A DNA stretch of 36,987 nucleotides, taken from Bacteroidota bacterium (GTDB lineage Bacteria; Bacteroidota; Bacteroidia; B-17B0; Aurantibacillaceae). The stretch spans positions 27,230 through 64,216 of the forward strand of contig PLYA01000005.1 in the NCBI GenBank assembly GCA_003153315.1. Reading direction: 5' to 3'. A program made the translations under genes and the position numbers. The notes beneath the pieces were generated by a model. It was given only the letters and a program-made list of their open reading frames with translations. It did no database searches and had not been told where the DNA came from. Positions 7,796 to 15,132 of this stretch are shown in pieces (positions within the stretch are counted from its first letter, which is position 1; each line of letters opens with the position of its first letter).

Positions 7796-8692
7796 CTACT
7801 GTTTTAAAAACTTCTTGGTAATAACTTCATCTGAAGTACTTAGCTTAACAAAATATCCCCCTGTGTTCAGGTCAGCAATATCAATAATGGTGTTGGTTGT
7901 AAAATCAACATCAGATAATGATTTTACTTTTTTTCCAATCACATCATATATGTCTATTTGCCCTTTTACAGATTTAGAATTAGTAAGGTTAATAACCAAC
8001 TTATAGCTTGCAGGATTTGGGAATAAATTAACTGAAACTGCATGTAAATTATTTTCTTTAATACCTGCCACACTTCCTGCAAAAGAAAGATTATCTACAA
8101 ATAAATAACTGCCGCTAACAGGATTTACGAGATTACCTGAGGCTAAAATAATCTGAGCAGTATCAGGAGTTCCTCCATTCATATACATTAAGTTAAGATT
8201 AAAGCTTGTCCACGTCATAGCCATACCTCTTGTTTTTGACATAAGCATCGCAACTGTATCACGCATACCCATGGCTGTATTCCATTGGGTTAAATACACG
8301 GCAATCATAGCTGAATCGGTTGTCGAGCCTCCCATATATTGCCATTCGCCTTTTATGCTTTGCGGACGTTGGGTAAAAGGAAAACCTCCCGATACCATAT
8401 AAGAACTCGTATTAAGTGTGCCTGTGGCTGCAATTCCTGGCATAACACCCATCATAGAAATGGTTTGAGAGGTTAATTTTAAGTAAGAAGAACCCACATA
8501 ACCGGGCGTACCTTTTGTACAGGTATAAACACTACCCATAGCAGCAGTCATTGCGTTTAGCTGATCCCAATTATCAGGGTTAATGTATGAGCCCATACTT
8601 GTCCAATTCTCAAAACTGTTGTTAGGTATTTGTGCTAAAGCAGTTGCTGCTATACATATTGATGTTGTTATTGATAATATTATTTTTTTCAT
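7796..8692 (-). CDS. Secreted Met-rich protein, PCMD-like, T9SS type A tail
   Basis: The 298-residue protein has a signal peptide (to about residue 20, ATALAQ). It is followed by N-S-F-E-N-W and P-D-N-W-D-Q, the start typical of the PCMD / carbohydrate-binding-like beta-sandwich of Bacteroidota surface proteins. About 20 Met residues cluster in the middle (TISMMGVMPG, NTAMGMRDTVAMLM, RGMAMTW, LMYMNG), unusual for the fold and suggestive of Cu(I)/Ag(I) binding. Residues about 222-298 are a T9SS sorting domain (NLFPNPASYKLVINL ... GGYFVKLS). It lies directly upstream of the multicopper oxidase on the same strand, and a terminator precedes it, so the two likely form an operon. Copper capture for the oxidase is an inference; the fold assignment is tentative. 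Confidence 0.82.
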   Translation of the reverse strand: MKKIILSITTSICIAATALAQIPNNSFENWTSMGSYINPDNWDQLNAMTAAMGSVYTCTKGTPGYVGSSYLKLTSQTISMMGVMPGIAATGTLNTSSYMVSGGFPFTQRPQSIKGEWQYMGGSTTDSAMIAVYLTQWNTAMGMRDTVAMLMSKTRGMAMTWTSFNLNLMYMNGGTPDTAQIILASGNLVNPVSGSYLFVDNLSFAGSVAGIKENNLHAVSVNLFPNPASYKLVINLTNSKSVKGQIDIYDVIGKKVKSLSDVDFTTNTIIDIADLNTGGYFVKLSTSDEVITKKFLKQ

Positions 8693-8756
8693 GTTTAGTT
8701 TTTTAAATTTTAAAGATTTTGTTGCTTTATTATTGGTAATAATATATTTTTAAATT

Positions 8757-8787
8757 TACAAAACCTACTGCTCTCACAGTAGGTTTT
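8757..8787 (-). terminator. Terminator after the small Cys-rich gene
   Basis: AAAACCTACTG (8760-8770) and CAGTAGGTTTT (8777-8787) are perfect 11-bp arms around a 6-nt loop. Read on the minus strand, the hairpin follows the stop of the 51-residue gene by about 20 bp and its last arm ends in TTTTG. It separates that gene from the oxidase operon. Confidence 0.75.
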
Positions 8788-8808
8788 GAGATGATTAAAT
8801 GCAAAGGC

Positions 8809-8964
8809 TTATTTGCCTTTTTCGCAACAAGAGCTTCCTTTTTTACAACAAGGACTTCCTTTATAGCAGCAATCGTTTGATTTTTTTGATGTGTTTGTTG
8901 TAGCAAACATAAATGCACCTGCAACTAATATAGTTGCAACAATGCTTAAAATTGTTTTTTTCAT
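8809..8964 (-). CDS. Small secreted protein with three Cys-Cys pairs
   Basis: An ATG at 8962-8964 opens a 51-residue frame ending with TAA at 8809-8811. Residues 1-22 form a signal peptide (MKKTILSIVATILVAGAFMF, then AT). The mature part is about 28 residues with Cys pairs at 32-33, 39-40 and 46-47, spaced exactly 7 residues apart in a Lys/Gly/Ser-rich context (D-C-C-Y-K-G-S-P-C-C-K-K-G-S-S-C-C). The regular CC spacing suggests a thiolate metal-binding peptide in the periplasm or envelope. A longer antisense-frame-like ORF on the same strand (8730-8924) is its shadow. It sits between the oxidase operon and the HYC_CC_PP gene, fitting a metal cluster. No family name is known to me. Confidence 0.78.
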   Translation of the reverse strand: MKKTILSIVATILVAGAFMFATTNTSKKSNDCCYKGSPCCKKGSSCCEKGK

Positions 8965-9041
8965 TTTGTTTAATTTTAATTTGATTTATTATTAGATAAA
9001 GAACACCTAAAGCCCGCAAAAAATGCAGGCAAAAAATCAAA

Positions 9042-9434
9042 TCAAATACGGAAAACTCTGTTTAAGAGATAGGTATTACTGTAATCAATATCAGGTGGTT
9101 CGCCCTGATTAAGTTCAAAAAATAAAACAGATTTTACATTCAGTAAATCAGTTGCGGGGAAATAAAATATATCAAGTGTTTTTATGTTGTTTTTAAGTGA
9201 AAGAGACTTACTGCCGCTGTTTTGATTGTCATTTATTTTATAAGCAACAGATTTTTCTTTGCAGCAGTTCATCTTTTTTGTTTTCTTCATTTTAGGACCA
9301 CAACAGTCCTTCTCATCGGTATGATGTAAAGAAACATTTACCAACTTACTGCCGCAATAATGAAGGTTTACTGCAATTCCTATTGAAGAGAGGAAATAAA
9401 TGAAGCAGAATAATATGAGAAAAGTCTTTTTCAA
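9042..9434 (-). CDS. HYC_CC_PP family protein
   Basis: The 130-residue protein has an N-terminal hydrophobic segment (residues 4-22). It then shows the three marks of this Bacteroidota family in order: LHYCGSKL (HYC, about 25-32), DCCGPKMKK and NCCKE (CC, about 43-60), and GEPPDIDY (PP, about 111-118). Members lie near TonB receptors and heavy-metal genes and are thought to be envelope proteins handling metal; the exact role is unknown. No ATG exists before residue 1, and translation must begin with TTG at 9434, only about 4 nt after the predicted transcription start, so the mRNA may be nearly leaderless. A weak hairpin (9012-9030) separates it from the small Cys-rich gene downstream, with which it may be co-transcribed. 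Confidence 0.88.
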   Translation of the reverse strand: MKKTFLILFCFIYFLSSIGIAVNLHYCGSKLVNVSLHHTDEKDCCGPKMKKTKKMNCCKEKSVAYKINDNQNSGSKSLSLKNNIKTLDIFYFPATDLLNVKSVLFFELNQGEPPDIDYSNTYLLNRVFRI

Positions 9435-9441
9435 AGTAGTA

Positions 9442-9471
9442 CAAATATAATACAGAAAAAAGCTAAAGCAA
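9442..9471 (-). promoter_or_regulatory. Promoter of the HYC_CC_PP gene
   Basis: Read on the minus strand, TTG (9471-9469), 19 bp, then TATATTTG (9449-9442) matches the Bacteroidota promoter TTG-N17-23-TAnnTTTG. The predicted start of transcription is within a few bases of the TTG start codon at 9434. Confidence 0.65.
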
Positions 9472-9588
9472 GGAAAAAAGTATCTAGAATTTCCAACAAT
9501 ATTTTCTATTCTGGGCAGAGTTCGACTATTTTTTGACTATTATATTTGACAAGTTTAGACGAAGTCTTGGGTATAAAGGCTGCTTTTC

Positions 9589-10242
9589 TTACTTTGTTTT
9601 TGGTTTTAATGCAGTCCAAAAGAATACTGCTATACTTGCTCCTAATACTGGGGCAGTAAGATAAATCCATAGATGCTCTAAATGTCCCGAAACAATTGCT
9701 GGTGCCAATGACCTTATAGGATTCATGGATGCTCCACAAATTGGTCCTGCAAACATGGCTTCCAGTAAAACAACAAAGCCAATTGCCAAACCGGCAAACA
9801 TGCCTTGTTCCTTGCTTCCTTTAGCCACATGAAGAATAACAAACATTAAGAGAAAGCTAAGGATGAATTCTAAAATAAAGGATTGCATAGGAGAACCAGA
9901 GGGTAAGGTAGAACCTAACGGGTCATTTGTAGGAAACAAATACTTTAGTGTTAAACTGGCTATAAAAGCACCAGTAGCTTGACTTATGACGTATGGTAGT
10001 ATTTCTTTTAATGGAAACTCCTTTGCTACCCAAAACGCAATGGTAACGGCTGGGTTTAAGTGCGCCCCCGAAATATCACCAAGTGTATAAATCATAGCTG
10101 TTACAATCAAACCAAAAGTAATGGCTATACCCATATGCGTAATTGCCCCACCGCTTTGCTGGTTAATAATAATTGCTCCTGTACCACAAAACACTAAGGC
10201 AAATGTTCCGATTGCTTCGGCTAAATATTTTCTCATAATCAT
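9589..10242 (-). CDS. MIP-family channel (aquaporin) of the ars operon
   Basis: The 217-residue membrane protein has six hydrophobic segments and the two half-helix signatures of the MIP family: AHLNPAVT (NPA at 63-65) and ASMNPIRS (174-177, NPI in place of NPA, with the selectivity-filter Arg177 kept). It forms a pore for water or small neutral solutes. In arsenic operons such channels (the AqpS type) let arsenite leave down its gradient after arsenate is reduced, and that role fits here because no ArsB or Acr3 pump is seen in the operon. The ATG overlaps the TGA of the preceding gene (ATGA), implying translational coupling. Last gene of the operon. Confidence 0.9.
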   Translation of the reverse strand: MIMRKYLAEAIGTFALVFCGTGAIIINQQSGGAITHMGIAITFGLIVTAMIYTLGDISGAHLNPAVTIAFWVAKEFPLKEILPYVISQATGAFIASLTLKYLFPTNDPLGSTLPSGSPMQSFILEFILSFLLMFVILHVAKGSKEQGMFAGLAIGFVVLLEAMFAGPICGASMNPIRSLAPAIVSGHLEHLWIYLTAPVLGASIAVFFWTALKPKTK

Positions 10243-10955
10243 TCTTTCTCTTTTCTAAAATCTAAATGGCTAATCCAGGTAACTTGAAAATAGTATTGGT
10301 TAAACCAATTACTTACACCCGTATTCCAGGTAATGTATAATACACCGGCTTCTATTTTGTTATTTGCATTCAGCTTTCTACCAATGGCAGCATAAGCCCA
10401 GTTTTCAGCATATATAACGTTTGCATTTTTAAATGTATTGAAAAAGGCTTCTTCGTATGCAGTAAAATATGACTTTTCATTTATCGGAACTTCAATACCA
10501 ATTAAGTACCTTATGCGATTAGTAAATGGTGTTTCATTTGTTACTCTGTTTTGAATGAACCGACCATCAAAACGTAAGCGGTGTGTTAATTTGATATTTT
10601 TAATAGCGTGTTTGTATTTGGCTTGTACATAGAACCTATTTTCATTTACATAGTTATCATATACGGCATTTGTACGCTGATAAACATAACTACCAGTTAA
10701 TATAAACTTATCACTTGGTTTATATGAAAGTGATTGCTCAGAGTATAACAGTAGAAAGTTTGCATCTTTACTAATATTGGGCTTATTCAAATTGGCTAGT
10801 GGGAAAGCCCCGAAATAATACAAACCATAGCCCAGCTTATTATTAATATCCCCCGAATGGTCAATAGTGGGAAAAGCACCACCGTAATACTGACTTTGTG
10901 GTTTTGCTGTTAGCGATAGGAAAAGTAAAATGATAAATTTAAAACCGAGCTTCAT
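10239..10955 (-). CDS. DUF2490-type outer membrane protein
   Basis: The 238-residue protein has a signal peptide (hydrophobic run ending LTAKPQS, about residue 21) and alternating aromatic/polar beta-strands throughout. Examples are FYVQAKYKHAI, LTHRLRFDGRFIQNR and YYFQVTWISHLDF, ending in an aromatic-rich strand as in outer membrane barrels. The pattern matches DUF2490 proteins of Bacteroidota (RxRYLIGIEVP; NxIEAGVLYI). Function is unknown. It is tightly packed between the arsenate reductase (1 bp gap) and the aquaporin (4-bp overlap), so it belongs to the ars operon. A route for arsenite across the outer membrane would be a guess. Confidence 0.75.
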   Translation of the reverse strand: MKLGFKFIILLFLSLTAKPQSQYYGGAFPTIDHSGDINNKLGYGLYYFGAFPLANLNKPNISKDANFLLLYSEQSLSYKPSDKFILTGSYVYQRTNAVYDNYVNENRFYVQAKYKHAIKNIKLTHRLRFDGRFIQNRVTNETPFTNRIRYLIGIEVPINEKSYFTAYEEAFFNTFKNANVIYAENWAYAAIGRKLNANNKIEAGVLYITWNTGVSNWFNQYYFQVTWISHLDFRKEKE

Positions 10956-10956
10956 G

Positions 10957-11571
10957 TTATTTTACTTTAGAAAATACATATAAAGTTTCTAAGGCAATCT
11001 GCTTACAACGCTCATCATACTTGGTGTCTTGCATGGGTGTATTATCAAAAGCCTTTGGGTCATCATAAGTAGTACCTATGCGTAATTCAACATTAGGAAT
11101 AAACGGGCAGTTTTCCTCTGCATCGCTGCATGTCATTATAGCCGCAAATTCTTTATCTGGGTTCTTAGGGTTATCATATACCTTTGAAAAGCATATAATA
11201 GGGCTTTCCTTTAAATCATATTGTACATGATAAGTTGGGTTGGTTTCGTTGTTTATAGGCTTAATATCAAAGCCTATTCGTTTTAAGGCATTAATAGCAT
11301 TTATATTAAATGCGGTTGCCTCAGTACCACCCGAAAAGGTATGTACATTCTTAATGTGAAAATAATCGCTGGCTACTTTTGCCCAAACTTGCCCAAAATG
11401 ACTACGCCTTGAATTATGAGTGCATATATAAACCAGATTAACAGGTTTATCCAGTATGCTTTTCTTTGCTATGTATTGAGTGATTCTTTCTAAGATATCT
11501 TTACGCTCCAATGGGATTTTATCAAACTCTTTAACTAAGCTATCACAATATGTTTTAATAGATTCAAACAT
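10957..11571 (-). CDS. arsC: Thioredoxin-coupled arsenate reductase (low-Mr phosphatase fold)
   Basis: Counted from the ATG at 11571 the protein has 204 residues. It carries the P-loop CTHNSRR (Cys50 to Arg56, CX5R) of the low-molecular-weight phosphatase fold. It also has C-S-D-A-E-E-N-C-P, with Cys148 and Cys155 spaced as Cys82 and Cys89 in the staphylococcal plasmid pI258 ArsC. DDP follows closely, supplying the general-acid Asp region. These three cysteines make the disulfide relay by which arsenate is reduced to arsenite and the enzyme is renewed by thioredoxin. An N-terminal extension of about 40 residues is present, as in Bacteroidota members. An in-frame TTG at 11580 would add three residues; the ATG is preferred. 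Its place after arsR fits. Confidence 0.9.
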   Translation of the reverse strand: MFESIKTYCDSLVKEFDKIPLERKDILERITQYIAKKSILDKPVNLVYICTHNSRRSHFGQVWAKVASDYFHIKNVHTFSGGTEATAFNINAINALKRIGFDIKPINNETNPTYHVQYDLKESPIICFSKVYDNPKNPDKEFAAIMTCSDAEENCPFIPNVELRIGTTYDDPKAFDNTPMQDTKYDERCKQIALETLYVFSKVK

Positions 11572-11587
11572 AAAAGTCAAGTTGAAG

Positions 11588-12061
11588 TTAACAGCATTTA
11601 CTATTTGGTGCGCAACAAGCTTGTTTTTCGTTTTGCAATTCAGATAAACTTACTTTTATCTTTTCTGCTGGAATACCACATGAATCACTTGCCAAACAGG
11701 CCGTTTGCTTAGCTGTTAGTATAAAGTTCTTACCATTAAACTCTAATCCATATTTGCCAATGGTGCTACTTTGGTATTCAACTTCAATTTCAGCATCTTC
11801 AACACCCAATACCTTTTCAGAAAGGTTGATTATGCTCATTAGCTTGCTTGGCTCTAAACGGTGGTCAATATCACCAGCTTCCCATAACTGGAAACTTACT
11901 GTCTTTTCATTACGAACTGTACCACCGCAATCGATAAAGTGTTTGGTTACTTGCCCCACCTCTGTAACGTGGAAGTGCTGAGGAACGGTTGTTCCATTTG
12001 GTAATACAAAAGTTAATTCCTTTACATTAGGCAGTTGTTTTTTTAATTCTGATAGTTTCAT
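11588..12061 (-). CDS. DUF6428 family protein of the ars operon
   Basis: The 157-residue soluble protein starts MKLSELKKQLPN and shows the DUF6428 pattern (VPQHFHVTEVG; FIDCGGTVR; VSFQLWEAGDIDHRLEPSKL). This family is found almost always beside arsR and arsC in Bacteroidota; its biochemical role is unknown. The C terminus ends ACCAPNSKCC (148-157), two Cys pairs able to bind arsenite, and Cys122 and Cys128 lie in TACLASDSCGIP. The arsenic regulator upstream also ends in CC. It is the second gene of the operon, 62 bp after arsR, and a candidate operator (12090-12105) lies in that gap, so it may have an extra control point. Confidence 0.85.
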   Translation of the reverse strand: MKLSELKKQLPNVKELTFVLPNGTTVPQHFHVTEVGQVTKHFIDCGGTVRNEKTVSFQLWEAGDIDHRLEPSKLMSIINLSEKVLGVEDAEIEVEYQSSTIGKYGLEFNGKNFILTAKQTACLASDSCGIPAEKIKVSLSELQNEKQACCAPNSKCC

Positions 12062-12089
12062 GGTTTATTATTTTAGTTGTTATTATTTA

Positions 12090-12105
12090 ATCGTTAAATA
12101 CCGAT
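12090..12105. promoter_or_regulatory. Second candidate ArsR operator
   Basis: ATCG-TTAAATAC-CGAT: the same 4-8-4 dyad as at 12464-12479, here 28 bp upstream of the DUF6428 start and 18 bp after the arsR stop. Confidence 0.5.
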
Positions 12106-12123
12106 ATTTAAAAGCAAATTTTT

Positions 12124-12453
12124 TTAGCAGCACTTATTTTTAGCTGTATAAGATTCAAAGAATGAAATCAAATACATTTTCGCATTTTCCCATTCTTTTT
12201 CATCTATACAATAGCAAACTTTCACCCCGTCAATATCACCCTTTATTAATCCGGCCTCCTTTAATTCCTTTAAATGCTGTGATACCGTTGACTGTGATAG
12301 AGGAAGCTCATCTACAATATCACCGCAAATACATGATTGCTTCTTTATTAGTAATTGAAGAATAGCTATTCGTGCTGGGCTTGCCAATGCTTTAGCATAC
12401 TTGGATAGCTTATTATCCTTAATAGTAAATTCTTCTGTTTTTGTAGTTCCCAT
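12124..12453 (-). CDS. arsR: ArsR/SmtB-family arsenic-responsive repressor
   Basis: The 109-residue protein is a winged-helix regulator of the ArsR family. It has [14 protein letters not shown], then [31 protein letters not shown] as the helix-turn-helix. Cys41 and Cys43 in the SCICGD segment occupy the alpha-3 metal site (the E-L-C-x-C-D position of ArsR), so arsenite binding should release DNA. A C-terminal CC pair (108-109) may add a ligand. First gene of the ars operon; its promoter carries a dyad that covers the -7 box, which fits autorepression. The ATG at 12453 lies 14 bp from that box. Confidence 0.93.
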   Translation of the reverse strand: MGTTKTEEFTIKDNKLSKYAKALASPARIAILQLLIKKQSCICGDIVDELPLSQSTVSQHLKELKEAGLIKGDIDGVKVCYCIDEKEWENAKMYLISFFESYTAKNKCC

Positions 12454-12463
12454 AATTAATTAT

Positions 12464-12499
12464 ATCGCAAAATTACGATACGTATTTTGTTTATCCAAA
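12464..12499 (-). promoter_or_regulatory. ars operon promoter with overlapping operator
   Basis: On the minus strand TTTG (12499-12496), 20 bp, then TAATTTTG (12475-12468) is a near-perfect Bacteroidota promoter. The dyad ATCG-N8-CGAT (12464-12479) encloses exactly the 8-bp -7 box, and it extends by one base on each side to TATCG/CGATA. A further palindrome ATACGTAT (12478-12485) lies in the spacer. A repressor bound here would block sigma contact. Confidence 0.75.
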
Positions 12500-12586
12500 A
12501 AAACTCCTGTTTTTACTATGGGATGTTAAACTATTCTGCACAGTATACATTTTGTAATTGTCTTTTTTATGTTACCTTATTATGTA

Positions 12587-12618
12587 TACTTTTGCAAAAT
12601 TATTAAATATTTAATAAT
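12587..12618 (+). promoter_or_regulatory. -7 box and 20-bp perfect palindrome before the PAS kinase
   Basis: TACTTTTG (12587-12594) fits TAnnTTTG. Four bases later begins ATTATTAAATATTTAATAAT (12599-12618), a perfect 20-bp palindrome placed at the expected transcription start. GTATAC occurs at 12543-12548 and 12584-12589, each followed by a TTTTG run, like a duplicated promoter. No good TTG box was found at 17-23 bp. Confidence 0.55.
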
Positions 12619-12672
12619 GAAAATGAGGTCTATAGGCGACTTAAACATTATTTATAAAATTTCGTGTATTAT

Positions 12673-14412
12673 ATGGAGTTGGAAAATAAGAGCAGAGAGC
12701 AAGCCGAAATAAACTTTCAAACATTGTTTGAAGCAATACCCGGCCTTTTTTTAGTTCTTAAGCCCAATGCACCATACTTTACTATTTTAACTGCCAGTAA
12801 TGCTTACCTAAAAGCTACTATGACAGAAAGAAACAAAATAACCGGACATGGTTTGTTTGAAGTATTTCCAGATAACCCGGATGATAGTACCGCTACAGGT
12901 ACAAGTAATTTAAAAAAGTCTCTCGAAAACGTAATAAAAAATAAAATAGCGCATACTATGGCGCTTCAAAAATACGATATACAAAGACCTGATATAGATG
13001 GAGGAGGGTTTGAAGAACGTTATTGGAGCCCGCTTAATACCCCGGTACTAAATAAAAAAAATGAGGTAGAATATATTATACATCGGGTAGAAGATGTAAC
13101 CGAGTTTGAACTTTTAAAGAAAAAAGGGCTTGAAGAATTAAATGTAGTTAATGCTGAATTGGAGGAAAAATCATTAGTTCTTGAAAGTAAGAGAAAAAGA
13201 ATAAATAACATATTAACTGTACTTTTAGGATATACAACAATGGATTTCTCTCAGCAATTAAAAGTCGGCGATAAAGCTGATGAGATAGATGCCATTGCCA
13301 AAGGGATAAATAAACTGGGTGAGGAAATTCAAATTTTTACGCTTCGCTTAAAGGAAAATATCAACGAATTATCTGACTATAAATTTGCGTTGGATGAATC
13401 AGATATTGTAGCCATTACAAACACCAAAGGAATTATTACAAAAGTAAATAATAAATTCTGTGACATTTCAGGATATAGTATAGAAGAATTAATTGGGCAA
13501 GATCACCGTATTATTAATTCTGGCTATCATAGTAAAGAATTTATACGTGATTTATGGGTAACTATTGCAAATGGAAAAATATGGAAAGGTGATATAAAAA
13601 ATAAAGCAAAGAATGGTACTTATTATTGGGTTGACACTACTATAGTTCCATTTTTGGATGAGCAAGGCAAGCCCTATCAGTATCTTGCTATTCGTGCAGA
13701 TATTACGGAACGAAAGAGAACCGAAGAGCAATTGCAGGCAGTTAATAATGAGTTAGAAGCCTTCTCCTATTCTGTTTCTCATGATTTACGCGCCCCCTTG
13801 CGCGCCGTGGATGGTTATGCAGGTATCATGAAGGAAGATTATGGGAAAATGCTTGATGAAGAAGGAAACAGGTTGCTTAGAGCCATACAACATAATGCAA
13901 AAAAAATGGGCGACCTGATAGATGACCTCCTGGCTTTTTCAAGGCTTGGTAAAAAAGAGATTACCAAAACAAATATTAATATGAACGAGTTGATAAAGCG
14001 TGTGTTGATTGATATTAATAAATCAACTTTTCACAACACCAAAATAAATATTGCTACCTTGCACAAGGTAAAAGCAGATAATAGTTTGCTGCATCAGGTT
14101 ATGTTTAATCTTATTTCAAATGCTATAAAATATTCTTCTAAAAAAGAGCAACCGGTGGTAGAAATATCATCTGAAGAAAAAGAAAATGAAATTTTTTTTA
14201 CCATAAAAGATAACGGGGCAGGTTTTGATATGAGGTTTGTACATAAATTATTCGGCGTGTTTCAGCGCCTGCATTCGCAAGGAGAGTTTGATGGAACAGG
14301 GGTAGGTTTGGCCATAGTAAAAAGAATTATTGTTAGACACGGTGGCAAAATATGGGCTGAGGGGGAAGTAGATAAGGGGGCAATATTTAGATTTGCATTG
14401 CCGATAAATTAA
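12673..14412 (+). CDS. PAS-PAS sensor histidine kinase, phytochrome-like
   Basis: The 579-residue protein has no membrane segment. Domains in order: PAS-like (about 12-145), a helical linker (about 148-230), a second PAS (about 236-350, with TNTKGIITKVNNKFCDISGYS and the PAC end LAIRADITERKR), HisKA with phospho-acceptor His370 in SYSVSHDLRAPLRAV, and HATPase_c with N box NLISNAIKY (479-487), DNGAGFD (513-519) and GTGVGLA (541-547). It should be a cytosolic sensor that phosphorylates a response regulator, most likely the single-domain regulator 18 bp downstream; this kinase/Rcp1 pairing is common. A GTG at 12664 would add three residues; the ATG was chosen. The signal sensed is unknown. Confidence 0.93.
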   Translation: MELENKSREQAEINFQTLFEAIPGLFLVLKPNAPYFTILTASNAYLKATMTERNKITGHGLFEVFPDNPDDSTATGTSNLKKSLENVIKNKIAHTMALQKYDIQRPDIDGGGFEERYWSPLNTPVLNKKNEVEYIIHRVEDVTEFELLKKKGLEELNVVNAELEEKSLVLESKRKRINNILTVLLGYTTMDFSQQLKVGDKADEIDAIAKGINKLGEEIQIFTLRLKENINELSDYKFALDESDIVAITNTKGIITKVNNKFCDISGYSIEELIGQDHRIINSGYHSKEFIRDLWVTIANGKIWKGDIKNKAKNGTYYWVDTTIVPFLDEQGKPYQYLAIRADITERKRTEEQLQAVNNELEAFSYSVSHDLRAPLRAVDGYAGIMKEDYGKMLDEEGNRLLRAIQHNAKKMGDLIDDLLAFSRLGKKEITKTNINMNELIKRVLIDINKSTFHNTKINIATLHKVKADNSLLHQVMFNLISNAIKYSSKKEQPVVEISSEEKENEIFFTIKDNGAGFDMRFVHKLFGVFQRLHSQGEFDGTGVGLAIVKRIIVRHGGKIWAEGEVDKGAIFRFALPIN

Positions 14413-14430
14413 TGTAATAAATAAACCAAT

Positions 14431-14871
14431 ATGGAAAACGTAGAAATAGAAATTCTTTTGGTGGAAGATAACCCAAGCGATGCAGAGCTTACCCTTAGGG
14501 CTTTAAGAAATTATAACATGGCAAATAAAGTGATCCATGTAACGGATGGTGCCCAAGCGCTTGATTTTATTTTTGGGCAAGGAGAATATATAAACAGGAA
14601 AATAGAAAACACACCCAAATTAATTCTGCTCGATTTAAAAATGCCAAAGGTAAGTGGCACAGAAGTTTTGCGTGTATTAAAAACAGATGAACGCACAAAG
14701 TTAATTCCTATCGTTATTCTTACTTCGTCTAAAGAAGACCCGGATATACAGGAATGTTACCGACTTGGCGTAAACAGCTATGTGGTAAAACCGGTACATT
14801 TTAACGATTTTATGAAAGTTGTTACCGATTTAGGGTTATACTGGCTATTAATTAACCAGTCGCCTAAATAA
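14431..14871 (+). CDS. Single-domain response regulator, Rcp1-like
   Basis: The 146-residue protein is a lone receiver domain: acidic pair in [12 protein letters not shown] (Glu12, Asp13), phospho-acceptor Asp68 in [11 protein letters not shown], Thr in ILTSS, and Lys in YVVKPV. The longer loop between the second helix and third strand ([12 protein letters not shown]) is typical of Rcp1-type regulators that partner phytochrome-like kinases. No output domain exists, so it passes the phosphoryl group on or acts by protein contact. It starts 18 bp after the PAS kinase and should be its partner. Confidence 0.93.
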   Translation: MENVEIEILLVEDNPSDAELTLRALRNYNMANKVIHVTDGAQALDFIFGQGEYINRKIENTPKLILLDLKMPKVSGTEVLRVLKTDERTKLIPIVILTSSKEDPDIQECYRLGVNSYVVKPVHFNDFMKVVTDLGLYWLLINQSPK

Positions 14872-15009
14872 TTATACTAATTAAAACTATTTATCTATAA
14901 AGTAGTATAGAGTTTCTATGCCCTATTTATTGGAGTAAATGCCTTTTAAAATTTAGTAAGAAATAAATTACCAAACATCATTCCTATTAGATACAAAAAA
15001 CATAAAATT

Positions 15010-15023
15010 CTTACATATGTAAG
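15010..15023. promoter_or_regulatory. 14-bp palindrome CTTACATATGTAAG
   Basis: This perfect palindrome lies 110 bp upstream of the hybrid kinase gene, in the 261-bp gap 14872-15132. Thirteen of its bases recur at 2688-2700. A TATTTTTG box (15065-15072) lies downstream, but no matching TTG element was found at the right distance. Possibly an operator. Confidence 0.4.
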
Positions 15024-15132
15024 TTTGTATCGATTTATGTATTTTTTATGTTGTTTTTTTATTATATTTTTGATTTATTAAAAAAATAGCAGAGAGTAAA
15101 AAGTCCTAATTCTAATTAAGTAAAATTATTTT

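Noticed and set aside
8730..8924. 64-codon minus-strand ORF
   Set aside because: It overlaps the 51-residue Cys-rich gene in another frame and runs through its terminator; no signal peptide or sensible composition.
9506..9739. 77-codon minus-strand ORF
   Set aside because: Shadow of the aquaporin gene in another frame.
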